The notes: generated by a model not told the origin, from the sequence alone. A stretch of 64,000 bases of DNA from JAAYED01 sp040772225 (GCA_040772225.1 JAXGYO010000003.1:434001-498000), one strand, 5' to 3'; counted from the stretch's first letter, positions 1 to 7,372 are shown. Numbers and translations are program-made.

Positions 1-368
1 ACACTGGTTGCTACATCCTTCACCGTCGACACCCGGCACGCTTCGGCCAGAGCCCGTCGGAACACCCGTGTGCTTCGTCGCCGCCACCCGCACACCTCGT
101 CGTCTTCCATGAACACCCGTCCGCACGCCTGGCAACGGAAGCGTCGCTTCCGAATCTCGAGCATCACCGGATGGCTCCACAACGGCCTATGGGCCTTATA
201 CTGCCTGTGGTACTGATGTACATGGCCTGTGGCCAGTCCGCACGCCGGACATGGCCGACTCATAGCACGGTAGCGCACGCTGACGATGAGCGTATCCCCC
301 TCCTGGCGCATACGGTCAACCAGTAACCCCGGCAATCCCGGCCGAATTGTGATAGAATCGTCTGGCAT
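1..368 (-). CDS. ISL3-family transposase, N-terminal part (cut by window edge)
   Basis: Reading the minus strand from the ATG at 368 gives an open frame of about 122 codons that runs off the left edge. It begins MPDDSITIRPGLPGLL and contains a CPACG pair followed, after a basic stretch (KRRFRCQACGRVF), by a second Cys pair. That four-cysteine ribbon followed by an Arg-rich helical segment is the N-terminal zinc-binding region of ISL3 (IS204/IS1001/IS1096/IS1165) transposases. The DDE catalytic part would lie outside the window. A GGAGGA ribosome binding site lies just upstream. Whether the element is intact cannot be judged here. Confidence 0.8.
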   Translation of the reverse strand, partial: MPDDSITIRPGLPGLLVDRMRQEGDTLIVSVRYRAMSRPCPACGLATGHVHQYHRQYKAHRPLWSHPVMLEIRKRRFRCQACGRVFMEDDEVCGWRRRSTRVFRRALAEACRVSTVKDVATS

Positions 369-445
369 CCGTCTGTCCTCCTTCCCATGCTTGTATGACT
401 AACTGCATGCTAAGGGGACAGACGGGTGTTTGTCTACCCGTTTCT

Positions 446-470
446 CATCACACTAAATAGCGTAGAATCT
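446..470. repeat. putative terminal inverted repeat of the ISL3-type element
   Basis: About 80 bp upstream of the transposase start is an AT-richer block containing CACACTAAATAGCGTAGA, which resembles ISL3-type ends from memory. The partner end is off-window, so this is a position-based guess. Confidence 0.3.
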
Positions 471-528
471 GAGTTTTGTGCAATATTTACGTATGGCTTT
501 TGTCTTATATGCAAGACACGGCAAATAG

Positions 529-1299
529 TTACCAGCAGCAGAACCCGCCATCCACCAGCAGGTTGGTGCCGGTGACGAAAGAGGATGCCTGGCTCGCCAG
601 GAACACGGCCGGGCCAACCATCTCATCCACGGCGGCGATGCGCTGGACCGGGGTGTCGGCGGCGAAGGCTACCAGCTGCTCCGCGACCTCCGGGCGGCGG
701 TTCATCGGCGTCAGGGTGTACCCCGGGCTGATGGCATTCACCCGTATCCCACGCTCGGCCCACTCCATGGCGAGGCTCTTGGTCAGGTGAATGACGCCCG
801 CCTTGGCGCTGTTATAGTGCGCCTGCAGCAGGCCGCGGTTGACGATCACGCCCGACATAGAGGCGATGTTGATGATCGCGCCGCGCTCACGCGGCAGCAT
901 GGCGCGTGCCTCGGCCTGGCAGGAGAGGAACACGCCCGTGAGGTCCACGTCGATTATCTGCTGCCATTGCTCCAGGGGCATCTCCTCAGCGGGGGCGGCG
1001 TTGGCGATGCCCGCGGCGTTGACGGCCACCTCCAGCGTTCCCCAGGCCGCGATCAGCGCGTCGATCGCTGCGGCGAGATCCTGCGGCCTGGTGACATCGC
1101 CCGCGAGTGCCAGGGCTTTGCGGCCGAGTGCCTCGATCTGCGCCGCGGTTCCCGCGCTGGCGCCGGCGTCGCGGTCGTAGCAGGCCACGTCGGCGCCCGC
1201 CTGCGCCAGACCCAGGGCGATCCCCTGGCCGATGCCGCTGCCGGCGCCGGTGACAAAGGCGTGTGAGCCATCGAGACGGAACCAGGTCATGTCGAACAT
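529..1299 (-). CDS. short-chain dehydrogenase/reductase (SDR)
   Basis: 256 residues, the usual size of a classical SDR. It shows the NAD(P)-binding TGAGSGIG motif near residue 17, the NAAG motif near residue 92, the catalytic Ser in NIASMSG and the YNSAKAG catalytic Tyr/Lys pair. A C-terminal DGG segment is also typical. It would catalyse NAD(P)-dependent oxidation or reduction of a small alcohol, sugar or ketone in the cytoplasm; the substrate cannot be told. The ATG at 1299 is preceded by GGAGGA at good spacing. It is divergent from the thioredoxin operon and stands alone. Confidence 0.9.
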   Translation of the reverse strand: MFDMTWFRLDGSHAFVTGAGSGIGQGIALGLAQAGADVACYDRDAGASAGTAAQIEALGRKALALAGDVTRPQDLAAAIDALIAAWGTLEVAVNAAGIANAAPAEEMPLEQWQQIIDVDLTGVFLSCQAEARAMLPRERGAIINIASMSGVIVNRGLLQAHYNSAKAGVIHLTKSLAMEWAERGIRVNAISPGYTLTPMNRRPEVAEQLVAFAADTPVQRIAAVDEMVGPAVFLASQASSFVTGTNLLVDGGFCCW

Positions 1300-1405
1300 G
1301 TGTTGTTCCTCCGTGTGACGATACCAAGGCTATCAGTTGCCCTCAGTATGCACCGGCCCTATTCTGCTGGCCAACACGACAGTAGAATAGGTGATCGTGT
1401 ATAAC

Positions 1406-1434
1406 TTGACAGTCGCTGGCGGCCCAGGTATAAT
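1406..1434 (+). promoter_or_regulatory. consensus sigma-70-type promoter of the thioredoxin operon
   Basis: TTGACA at 1406-1411 and TATAAT at 1429-1434 are separated by exactly 17 bp, a perfect match to the bacterial housekeeping consensus. It points at the trxA operon that starts at 1517. An inverted repeat (CCTATTCT at 1358-1365, AGAATAGG at 1384-1391) lies just upstream. Confidence 0.9.
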
Positions 1435-1444
1435 AAACCTCAGT

Positions 1445-1459
1445 TACCCTAGGGGGGTA
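1445..1459. promoter_or_regulatory. CsoR/CstR-type operator at the transcription start
   Basis: TACCC at 1445-1449 and GGGTA at 1455-1459 form an inverted repeat with a G-rich 5-bp centre, 11 bp after the -10 box. This is the layout of operators bound by the CsoR/RcnR/CstR family, and a member of that family is encoded in the operon at 2561-2836. Binding here would block the polymerase and give negative autoregulation. The assignment is inferred from motif and context. Confidence 0.75.
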
Positions 1460-1516
1460 TAGTATGAATCATACAGCTCCCAGAGGGCGAGATTCTGTGC
1501 CAGGAAAGGTGATCCA

Positions 1517-1858
1517 ATGAGTGACAATATCGTGTACGTGACCGACGCGACCTATGAGCAGGAAGTGATCAAGAGCGACAAGCCCGTGCTGGTCGATTTC
1601 TGGGCGCCCTGGTGCGGCCCCTGCCGCATGGTGGCCCCCGCGGTCGAAGAGCTGGCCGATGAGTATGCCGGCAAGTTCAAGGTGACCAAGGTCAATACCG
1701 ATGAGAACCCGCGCATCCCGAATAGCCTTGGGATTCGCGGTATTCCGACCATGATTTTCTATGTGGACGGCGAAGAAGCGGAGCGTATCGTGGGCGTTCG
1801 CCCCAAGGCGGAGCTCAAGCGCAAGGTTGACGCGATTCTCGCCACTGTCGAGGTCTAG
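1517..1858 (+). CDS. trxA: thioredoxin
   Basis: 113 residues with the canonical WCGPC redox site (C33 and C36) and the cis-proline region IRGIPTMIFY. It is a cytoplasmic disulfide reductase of normal length. It is the first gene after the consensus promoter and the CsoR-type operator, preceded by AAAGGTG. Its TAG stop overlaps the GTG start of the next gene by one base, so translation of the two is probably coupled. Its placement suggests induction by the signal sensed by the CstR-like repressor rather than purely housekeeping expression. Confidence 0.95.
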   Translation: MSDNIVYVTDATYEQEVIKSDKPVLVDFWAPWCGPCRMVAPAVEELADEYAGKFKVTKVNTDENPRIPNSLGIRGIPTMIFYVDGEEAERIVGVRPKAELKRKVDAILATVEV

Positions 1859-2286
1859 TGGAGCGCCTCCGGCGGCTTTGGATCGAGTACCGTGTGACGC
1901 TGATATTCGTCGCGGTGCTCGCCATCGCGTGGCTCGTCCTGCGTAGCCCGACCACAGCGCTCGCTTCTGTGGAGGACGTGACCGGCCAGATCGGTAAGGG
2001 CCAGCCGATAGCGCTGTACTTTTTCAGCAACACTTGAAGCAGCTGCCTTTTGGCCAAGCCCGCCGTCGACGGGCTGCAGAAGGATCTGGAGGCGCGAGGG
2101 TTGAGTCTGGTGCGCCTGAGCATCAGCGACGCTGTGGGGCTGCAGGTGGCTCAGGGTTTTGGCGTCCGCGGCGTGCCCACGCTGGTGGTCTTTGATGGCT
2201 CCGGTGATATCGGGCTCCGCCAGATCGGGCACATCAACGCCGATGAGGCCATGGCATACATGAGCAGTATCAGTCCATCTGAATAG
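1858..2286 (+). CDS. membrane-anchored thioredoxin-like selenoprotein (UxxC, TGA-encoded Sec60)
   Basis: Starting at GTG 1858 (GAGGT just upstream), the frame encodes a basic N-terminus, a transmembrane helix at about residues 13-31 and then a thioredoxin-like domain. The frame meets TGA at 2035-2037 and continues without another stop to TAG at 2284-2286, giving 142 residues if TGA is read through. TGA falls exactly where the first redox Cys belongs: YFFSNT-[TGA]-SSC, i.e. UxxC (Sec60, Cys63). The thioredoxin signature GVRGVPTLVVFDG follows in the same frame. A 6-bp hairpin starts 19 nt after the TGA. An orthodox gene caller would report only the second half, from a false start near 2050. The likely job is an extracytoplasmic thiol or peroxide redox reaction. 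The alternative is a nonsense mutation, which would be unlikely to hit this codon by chance. Confidence 0.8.
2057..2075 (+). promoter_or_regulatory. candidate bacterial SECIS hairpin
   Basis: AGCCCG at 2057-2062 pairs with CGGGCT at 2070-2075 around a 7-nt loop containing GU. CTGC at 2043-2046 can pair with GCAG at 2076-2079 to lengthen the stem. The apical loop begins about 25 nt after the TGA, inside the range known for bacterial SECIS elements. The first two loop bases are CC rather than containing a G unless the top G-C pair opens. SelB binding is inferred. Confidence 0.55.
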
Positions 2287-2294
2287 AGGTAAGC

Positions 2295-2495
2295 ATGCCT
2301 TTCTACGAATTCAAGTGCCGTTCGTGCGGCCACCAGTATGAGCACTTTGCGCGGTCCCTGTTCTCCAAGCTGGATCCCGTCTGCCCGAACTGCGGGAGCC
2401 GCGATGGAGAAAAGATCGTGTCGATGTTCGGCTCGACCAGCAGCTCCTCCGGGGCAAGCGCGAGCGCGGCCAACTGCGCGCCCTCAGGTGGTTGA
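2295..2495 (+). CDS. FmdB-family small zinc-ribbon protein
   Basis: 66 residues starting MPFYEFKC, with two Cys pairs, C8/C11 and C30/C33 (CPNCGS), followed by a Ser/Ala-rich tail. This is the FmdB/CxxC regulatory protein domain, a small zinc ribbon of unsettled function seen near redox and C1 genes. It follows the selenoprotein gene by 8 bp with GAGGT as ribosome binding site and lies in the same operon. Confidence 0.85.
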   Translation: MPFYEFKCRSCGHQYEHFARSLFSKLDPVCPNCGSRDGEKIVSMFGSTSSSSGASASAANCAPSGG

Positions 2496-2560
2496 GGGAT
2501 CCGCTACCGGGGCTAGTCCCCGGCCGGGGCCAGTTGGCTCCGAAGGAAGAGAGTGACCAG

Positions 2561-2836
2561 GTGAATCGAAGCTTGACGCTGACACCCGAATCCAGACAGG
2601 AACTGATCGCGCGGTTGCGCAAGATCGAGGGACAGGCGCGCGGGATCCAGCGCATGATCGAGGATGAGCGCGAGTGCCGCGAGATCCTCAACCAGTTGGC
2701 GTCGGTGCGAGCCGCTACGCAGCATGTCAGCCGCGAGTTGATTCGTAGCTACTTGCAGGGCTGCCTGAGCAGCCCTGCCTGCTCCGCTGGCGATGAGACG
2801 CTCAACGACCTGGTTGAGCTGTTGATGCGGGCCTGA
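2561..2836 (+). CDS. CsoR/RcnR/CstR-family repressor, CstR-like ligand set
   Basis: About 91 residues from the GTG at 2561, preceded by GGAAGAG. A TTG overlapping the fmdB stop is a longer but less likely start. The protein is the all-helical DUF156 repressor (RLRKIEGQARGIQRMI). In CsoR, copper is bound by Cys-His-Cys. Here the first Cys is C39 and the second is C68, with the same 29-residue spacing, but the His four residues before the second Cys is Tyr64. Two cysteines without that His is the pattern of CstR, which senses persulfide by forming a disulfide or polysulfide bridge. A matching operator lies at 1445-1459, so autoregulation is likely. Sensing of persulfide rather than metal is an inference. 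Confidence 0.85.
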   Translation: MNRSLTLTPESRQELIARLRKIEGQARGIQRMIEDERECREILNQLASVRAATQHVSRELIRSYLQGCLSSPACSAGDETLNDLVELLMRA

Positions 2837-2864
2837 GTACGCCGCATCCCCCGAGAGGAGAGCG

Positions 2865-2972
2865 ATGACGATCTTTGGTGTGCCGCTAAGCGATCTCGCC
2901 CTGCCGCTGGCGCTGGTGGCCTACCTGGTGCTGATGCGCGTTGTGCTGCCCAAACTGGGCGTGCCGACCTGA
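2865..2972 (+). CDS. 35-residue single-pass membrane peptide
   Basis: A small frame with a strong GAGAGGAG ribosome binding site upstream of ATG 2865. It encodes MTIFGVPLSDLALPLALVA, then a hydrophobic segment ending in LPKLGVPT, which predicts one membrane helix of about 20 residues. It is the last gene of the trx operon, 28 bp after the repressor. I do not recognise a family. It may assist the membrane-anchored selenoprotein or act as a small stress membrane protein; both ideas are speculative. Confidence 0.65.
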   Translation: MTIFGVPLSDLALPLALVAYLVLMRVVLPKLGVPT

Positions 2973-3080
2973 ATGAGCAGCGCCGCAGGCGCATGCGGGC
3001 CGTCGGCCCGCGATGAAGATGACACAGAGGGTGGCAACGACGCCGCTTGAGGATGCGTTCTGAAGAACGCTGCCGGTTCG

Positions 3081-3110
3081 GGCCCCCTTCCGCCACGGAA
3101 GGGGGCCTTT
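3081..3110 (+). terminator. terminator hairpin of the trx operon
   Basis: A perfect 12-bp stem, GGCCCCCTTCCG at 3081-3092 with its complement at 3096-3107, has a CCA loop and is followed by TTT. The T-run is short, but the stem is strong and lies after the last gene. Confidence 0.75.
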
Positions 3111-3279
3111 GCGTATGGTGCCGCTGTCAAGTGGTTTTGCTCGACCAGCCGCGGTATGCTCTGCTGGCACAGCAGGGGCGCTACCGTCATTCCAGCACGT
3201 GTGACGGTGGATAGCACGGATGATGACGTGCACAGACGAGTGGCTGTCGGTGGCAGCAAGAGCGCACGGAGTGAGGGAT

Positions 3280-4419
3280 ATGCCCCAGGACGTGATTCGC
3301 AGCGCCGATGAGGTGACTCCCGAGTGGCTTACGGCAACCCTACGTGCAGGGGGCGTCCTCACTCGGGGCGAGGTCGCTGGCGTTGAAGCGGAGGGACCTG
3401 AGTCCACTTTTGCTTCAGATATCTATCGGCTGGCGGTAACCTATACGGCAGGCGCCTTTGCGCGCGCCCCACGGCACCTGTTTCTCAAGATATCTATGCC
3501 TTCGCTGCAGCACGGAGCGCTTCCCCGTGAGCAGTGGCGACGGGAGTACGACTTTTACACGGGCATCGCGCCCGCTATGAATGCTCACGTCACGATTCCG
3601 GCCTTTGGTGCCGGCTATGAAGAAAACACGGGCGCCTCGTATCTCTTGCTGCTAGACGTGTCGGACACCCATGGACCCTGTCTGGCGCCGGAGGAGGCAC
3701 CTGTGGACGGCGGACCTCTGGCGGCCGAGTCGGCTGTGGAAGCTCTGGCCAGGTTTCATGCCGCCTGGTGGGACTCACCGCGGTTGGGCGTGGATATCGG
3801 GCGCTACCCCTCCCCGCAGGAACGTATCCACGATGTCGAGAACGCCCGCATCGCCACTGCAACATTCTTTGACCGGTGCGGGGACAGCCTGCCTGATCGC
3901 TGGCGTGCGACCTACGAGCGTGTGCTGGACGCCCTGCCCGGCCTGTACGGACGGCACTCCAGCGGCCGCAACCTCACCCTGGTCCATGGCGACGCCCACC
4001 TGGGCAACTTTCTCTTTCCGCGGCGCCAACGGAGCGCTGGACCGCCGGCCTCCAGGCCGGCACACGTCGCCGGGCCACCGTCGGGGGCGCTCCTTCTGGA
4101 CTGGCAGTTCTGGCACCCCACCATCGGCGGGACCGACCTGGCCTTTCTCATCGCCCGCTGGGAGCCCGAGACCCGCCGCGCCCTAGAGGCACCCCTGCTG
4201 CATCGTTACCACGACGGCCTGCTGGCCCACGGCGTCACGGGCTACACCCGGAGCGACTGCTACGACGACTATCGTCTCTCCGTGATCCTGGTGTCGCTCT
4301 TTATCCCCATCTGGCAGCGCACGCTGTGGGGTTGGAAACCGGACCTCCGTGCGGTCGAGACGGTGATGACGGCGTACGAGGAGCTGGGGTGCGAGGAAAT
4401 GCTGGGGAGGGTGCAATGA
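3280..4419 (+). CDS. aminoglycoside phosphotransferase/ecdysteroid kinase-like protein
   Basis: 379 residues from the ATG at 3280, which has GGAGTGAGGG upstream; an ATG at 3220 would add 20 residues with a poorer site. Kinase-fold motifs are clear: catalytic LVHGDAHLGNFLF and the metal-binding LLLDWQFW, followed by GGTDLAFLI. The family (APH and the related EcKinase/DUF1679 group) phosphorylates small molecules such as aminoglycosides, choline-like compounds or macrolides; the substrate here is unknown. Between the catalytic loop and the DW motif sits an unusual Arg/Pro-rich insert of about 25 residues. It is encoded by a REP-type palindrome (4039-4061), so the repeat appears to have landed in frame. 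No partner genes are evident. Confidence 0.8.
   Translation: MPQDVIRSADEVTPEWLTATLRAGGVLTRGEVAGVEAEGPESTFASDIYRLAVTYTAGAFARAPRHLFLKISMPSLQHGALPREQWRREYDFYTGIAPAMNAHVTIPAFGAGYEENTGASYLLLLDVSDTHGPCLAPEEAPVDGGPLAAESAVEALARFHAAWWDSPRLGVDIGRYPSPQERIHDVENARIATATFFDRCGDSLPDRWRATYERVLDALPGLYGRHSSGRNLTLVHGDAHLGNFLFPRRQRSAGPPASRPAHVAGPPSGALLLDWQFWHPTIGGTDLAFLIARWEPETRRALEAPLLHRYHDGLLAHGVTGYTRSDCYDDYRLSVILVSLFIPIWQRTLWGWKPDLRAVETVMTAYEELGCEEMLGRVQ
4039..4061. repeat. REP palindrome embedded in the kinase gene
   Basis: GGACCGCC followed by the palindrome GCCGGCC-tcca-GGCCGGC (4044-4061). It has the same GGACCGC head and stem-loop plan as intergenic REPs at 36871-37028 and around 8597-9199, but lies inside an open reading frame. 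Confidence 0.6.
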
Positions 4420-4501
4420 GCGCGCGTGGCATGAAGTTGACGGGGGAGTGCCGGAGTTGGTAGTATGAAGCACACCGATATCGAATCGTAGGGGGGAGAG
4501 T

Positions 4502-5377
4502 ATGACAGAGCTATCTGGGCCGCTTCTGGCTCCCAGCGGCTTGAAGGCTGCAACCTACATCGAATGCCAAGATAACCTCGAATTCATGGGGGCGCTACCG
4601 TCAGGTAGCATGAAGCTGATCGTCACATCGCCACCGTACAACATAGGCAAGGCCTATGAAAAGCGAACCTCTTTGGAAGACTATATTGACTCTCTTCGCG
4701 AAGTGATCGCGGAGTGCGTGCGTCTGCTGCATCCAGAAGGCTCGATGTGCTGGGAAGTCGGGAATCACATCACGCGCGATGGTGAGGTTGTCCCACTCGA
4801 TATTATCCTATACCCAGAGTTCAAACGGCACGGTCTTCAGCTGCGCAACAGGATCATCTGGCATTTCGGCCACGGTCTACACACCACAAGGCGTTTCTCC
4901 GGCAGGTACGAGACGATTCTATGGTTCACCAAATCGGACGAGTACATATTCAACCTCGACCCAGTCAGGGTGCCGTCCAAGTATCCGAACAAGCGTCACT
5001 TCAAGGGACCGCACAAGGGAGAGATCTCTGGCAACCCGCTAGGGAAGAACCCTAGCGATATCTGGGAAATCCCCAACGTCAAGTCTAACCATGTGGAGAA
5101 GACCATCCACCCTTGCCAGTTCCCGGTCGAGCTTGTAGAGCGCCTAGTGCTGTCGATGACGAACCCAGAGGACAACGTTCTAGATCCCTATATGGGGGTG
5201 GGGTCCGCACTTGTCGCTGCGATAATGCATGGCCGCAACGGCTATGGGTGCGACATTGTTGAGGAGTATGTGGAAATCGCGCGCGAGAGGGTACGCGCGT
5301 ATTGGAATGGCACGCTCAGAACGAGGCCGATGGGTAAGCCGGTCTACGATCCAGATCTGCCTAACGGGGGGCACTGA
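4502..5377 (+). CDS. DNA methyltransferase of a BglII/BstYI-like system
   Basis: 291 residues. Motif IV TSPPYN is at residues 42-47, the SAM-binding motif DPYMGVGS is near residue 225, and HPCQFPVELVERL (motif X) lies before it. The order IV then I marks a beta-type amino methyltransferase (N4-cytosine or N6-adenine) of the type II SPPY group. It protects host DNA from the endonuclease encoded next, whose ATG shares the last base of this TGA stop. The ribosome binding site is GGGGGGAGAG. The pair has lower GC and different codon use (AGG, ATA, AAG more common) than flanking genes, consistent with horizontal acquisition. Confidence 0.9.
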   Translation: MTELSGPLLAPSGLKAATYIECQDNLEFMGALPSGSMKLIVTSPPYNIGKAYEKRTSLEDYIDSLREVIAECVRLLHPEGSMCWEVGNHITRDGEVVPLDIILYPEFKRHGLQLRNRIIWHFGHGLHTTRRFSGRYETILWFTKSDEYIFNLDPVRVPSKYPNKRHFKGPHKGEISGNPLGKNPSDIWEIPNVKSNHVEKTIHPCQFPVELVERLVLSMTNPEDNVLDPYMGVGSALVAAIMHGRNGYGCDIVEEYVEIARERVRAYWNGTLRTRPMGKPVYDPDLPNGGH

Positions 5378-5988
5378 TGCGCATTGTGGAGATGTACTCA
5401 CATCTGAATGGCTATGAACACATACTCGTGCATAAGCCGGGCACGTGGCAGGATATTACAGAGGCAGTTGATCAGACAGATGCAGAAGCATGTCGAGTAA
5501 AGGTGAGCAAGGAGAGGGGCATGAAGGGGCAAATGCTGCTTTCGCCTTCGGAGCTGAACCAGAGTTTCAAAACCCTTTTCGACGCGCGCGGGTGGGATGA
5601 GTCACGCGTCACATACTGGGTCAGCTCGGATGAGCGGGTTATCCGGAAGACATTGACGCTGCCTGTCGATCAACAAAAAGAGCAAATCATCGCAGCTGGG
5701 TATCAACCGATCAGATCCTACAATCAGACCGACTTTGTCAAAGAGCGTATCGCGGTTGAGGTGCAGTTCGGCAAGTACTCCTTCGTAGCATACGATCTAT
5801 TTGTGAAACATATGGCATTCTACGTCGGCGATCAGATCGACGTAGGCGTAGAGATTCTGCCCATGAAAGAGATGTCAGCTCAGATGTCCTCTGGTATTGC
5901 GTACTACGAGGGTGAATTGTACAACGTCATCCGCCAGGGTCGGGGGGTTCCAGCCGTTCCGCTTGTTCTTGTTGGGATTGCTCCATAG
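5377..5988 (+). CDS. BglII/BstYI-family type II restriction endonuclease
   Basis: 203 residues, translationally coupled to the methyltransferase (TGATG overlap). The segment TDFVKERIAVEVQFGKYSF contains D119, E128 and Q130, with the D-x8-E-x-Q spacing used for metal binding in BglII. Enzymes of this family cut RGATCY or AGATCT, so a GATC-centred site is the expectation. The remaining sequence fits one compact nuclease domain. No frameshift is seen, so the system is probably active. The family call rests on the catalytic segment and the paired methyltransferase. Confidence 0.8.
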   Translation: MRIVEMYSHLNGYEHILVHKPGTWQDITEAVDQTDAEACRVKVSKERGMKGQMLLSPSELNQSFKTLFDARGWDESRVTYWVSSDERVIRKTLTLPVDQQKEQIIAAGYQPIRSYNQTDFVKERIAVEVQFGKYSFVAYDLFVKHMAFYVGDQIDVGVEILPMKEMSAQMSSGIAYYEGELYNVIRQGRGVPAVPLVLVGIAP

Positions 5989-6103
5989 CTGCGGAGCGTT
6001 GTGCATACTCCGGCAGTAACTGCCTGTTGGCGGCGTTGGCTACCATGCAGCGCTTGATCTGGTGATTATTTACGCCTCATCTCTGTCCCAATAGAATCCG
6101 CCC

Positions 6104-7027
6104 ATGACACAATCGACATCGCCTCTGCTGGGCACCTCGCCCCGTCTCAGGAAAGGGCCCCGTTTCGGCGCCCACATGTCCATCGCCGGGGAGCCGGCAA
6201 ATGCCCTGCGCGCGGGGCACCGCATCGGCTGCGACACGATCCAGATGTTCACCCGCTCGCCCAACCGCTGGGCAGGGCCGCCGCTGACGGACGAGCAGGT
6301 TGAGACGTTTCGTTCGGTGCGGGCCGAGACCGGCATCGACCCGGTGATCGCGCACAGCGCGTACCTGATTAACCTGGCGTCGCCGGACGATGTGCTCTGG
6401 GAGCGGTCGCGCGTGCTGGCGACGGAGGAGCTCTCGCGTGCGGTCCGGCTGGGGTTGGATGGCTACATCCTGCATCCGGGGGCGCACACTGGATCGGGGG
6501 AGTTGCCTGGCCTGGAGAGGATTGCCACCGGGCTGCGCGCCCTGCTGGCGGACCCGGCCACGGGCACGGTGCCCATCCTGCTGGAGACCACCTCGGGCGC
6601 GGGCACCCACCTCGGCGGCCGGCTGGAGCATCTGGCCTGGCTGCGGGAGCACGTCGCCGGAGGCGGCCGTTTGGGCGTCTGCATTGACACCGCGCACCTG
6701 TATGGTGCGGGGTATCCTCTCGCCAGCCGTGCCAACTATCGTTCGTTTTGGGCCGAGTTCGACGCCCTGATCGGCATGCACCGGCTCAGGGCGATCCACG
6801 TCAACGACTCGAAAAAGGCGCTGGGCAGCCACGGCGACCGGCATGAGCAACTGGGGGAAGGCTTGATCGGCGCGGATGCCTTTTACCGGCTGGTGAGCGA
6901 CCCGCGCCTGGTGCACGTGCCGATGATCCTGGAGACGCCCAAGAGTGACGACCTGCACGAGGATGTGCGCAATCTGGCCTTTTTGCGTAATCTAGTAGCG
7001 ATGCACGAGTCCAGTACAAAGGAGTAA
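6104..7027 (+). CDS. nfo: deoxyribonuclease IV (endonuclease IV, AP endonuclease)
   Basis: 307 residues of the EndoIV TIM barrel. The trinuclear-zinc ligand motifs appear in order: GAHMSIAG, IAHSAYLINLA, LHPGAHTG, LLETTSG, CIDTAHLYGAGY, HVNDSKK, GSHGDRHEQLGEG and LETPK. It cleaves DNA 5' of abasic sites in base-excision repair. The N-terminus carries about 20 extra residues before the first strand, so the start may be internal. A cupin gene follows after 3 bp and may be co-transcribed. Confidence 0.93.
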   Translation: MTQSTSPLLGTSPRLRKGPRFGAHMSIAGEPANALRAGHRIGCDTIQMFTRSPNRWAGPPLTDEQVETFRSVRAETGIDPVIAHSAYLINLASPDDVLWERSRVLATEELSRAVRLGLDGYILHPGAHTGSGELPGLERIATGLRALLADPATGTVPILLETTSGAGTHLGGRLEHLAWLREHVAGGGRLGVCIDTAHLYGAGYPLASRANYRSFWAEFDALIGMHRLRAIHVNDSKKALGSHGDRHEQLGEGLIGADAFYRLVSDPRLVHVPMILETPKSDDLHEDVRNLAFLRNLVAMHESSTKE

Positions 7028-7030
7028 TTG

Positions 7031-7372
7031 ATGAAGGCTTTCCACTACACAGAGGTCCCAGCCGAGCCCGTTGAGGGCAGCCCGGGCGCCCGCATCCGCT
7101 GGGCCATCGGCCAGAACGTCGGCGCGCCCAACTATATCAGCCGCATTATCGAGCTGGACGCGGGCGCCACGACAGAGTACCACACCCATCCGTGGGAGCA
7201 TGAGGTGGTGGTGCTGGAGGGCACGGGCAAGGTGCGCGATGCCAATGGCACCCAGACTCTGGAGCCGGGGACCTGTGTTTATGTCGAACCGAGTGAGATC
7301 CACCAGTTTTTGAACACGGGCGAGTCACTGATGCGCTTTGTGTGCGTGATCCCGTATCCGCCCAAGGCCTAG
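7031..7372 (+). CDS. cupin-domain protein
   Basis: 113 residues; ATG 7031 is placed by GGAG at 7021-7024, just before the nfo stop. Cupin motif 1 (EYHTHPWEHEVVVLEGTG) supplies His, His and Glu metal ligands, and motif 2 (PGTCVYVEPSEIHQF) the fourth His. It is a single-domain metal-binding beta-barrel; such proteins are dioxygenases, isomerases or sensors, and the substrate is unknown. Confidence 0.85.
   Translation: MKAFHYTEVPAEPVEGSPGARIRWAIGQNVGAPNYISRIIELDAGATTEYHTHPWEHEVVVLEGTGKVRDANGTQTLEPGTCVYVEPSEIHQFLNTGESLMRFVCVIPYPPKA

Noticed and set aside
2050..2286. A stand-alone 78-residue protein starting inside the second thioredoxin-like gene
   Set aside because: It starts after the TGA at a weak start without a ribosome binding site, lacks the membrane anchor and the first half of the fold, and is better read as the second part of the selenoprotein frame.
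2973..3050. 25-residue frame immediately after the 35-residue peptide
   Set aside because: No ribosome binding site, low-complexity acidic composition, and it overlaps a GCGGGCC/GGCCCGC palindrome; more likely part of a REP-like spacer.
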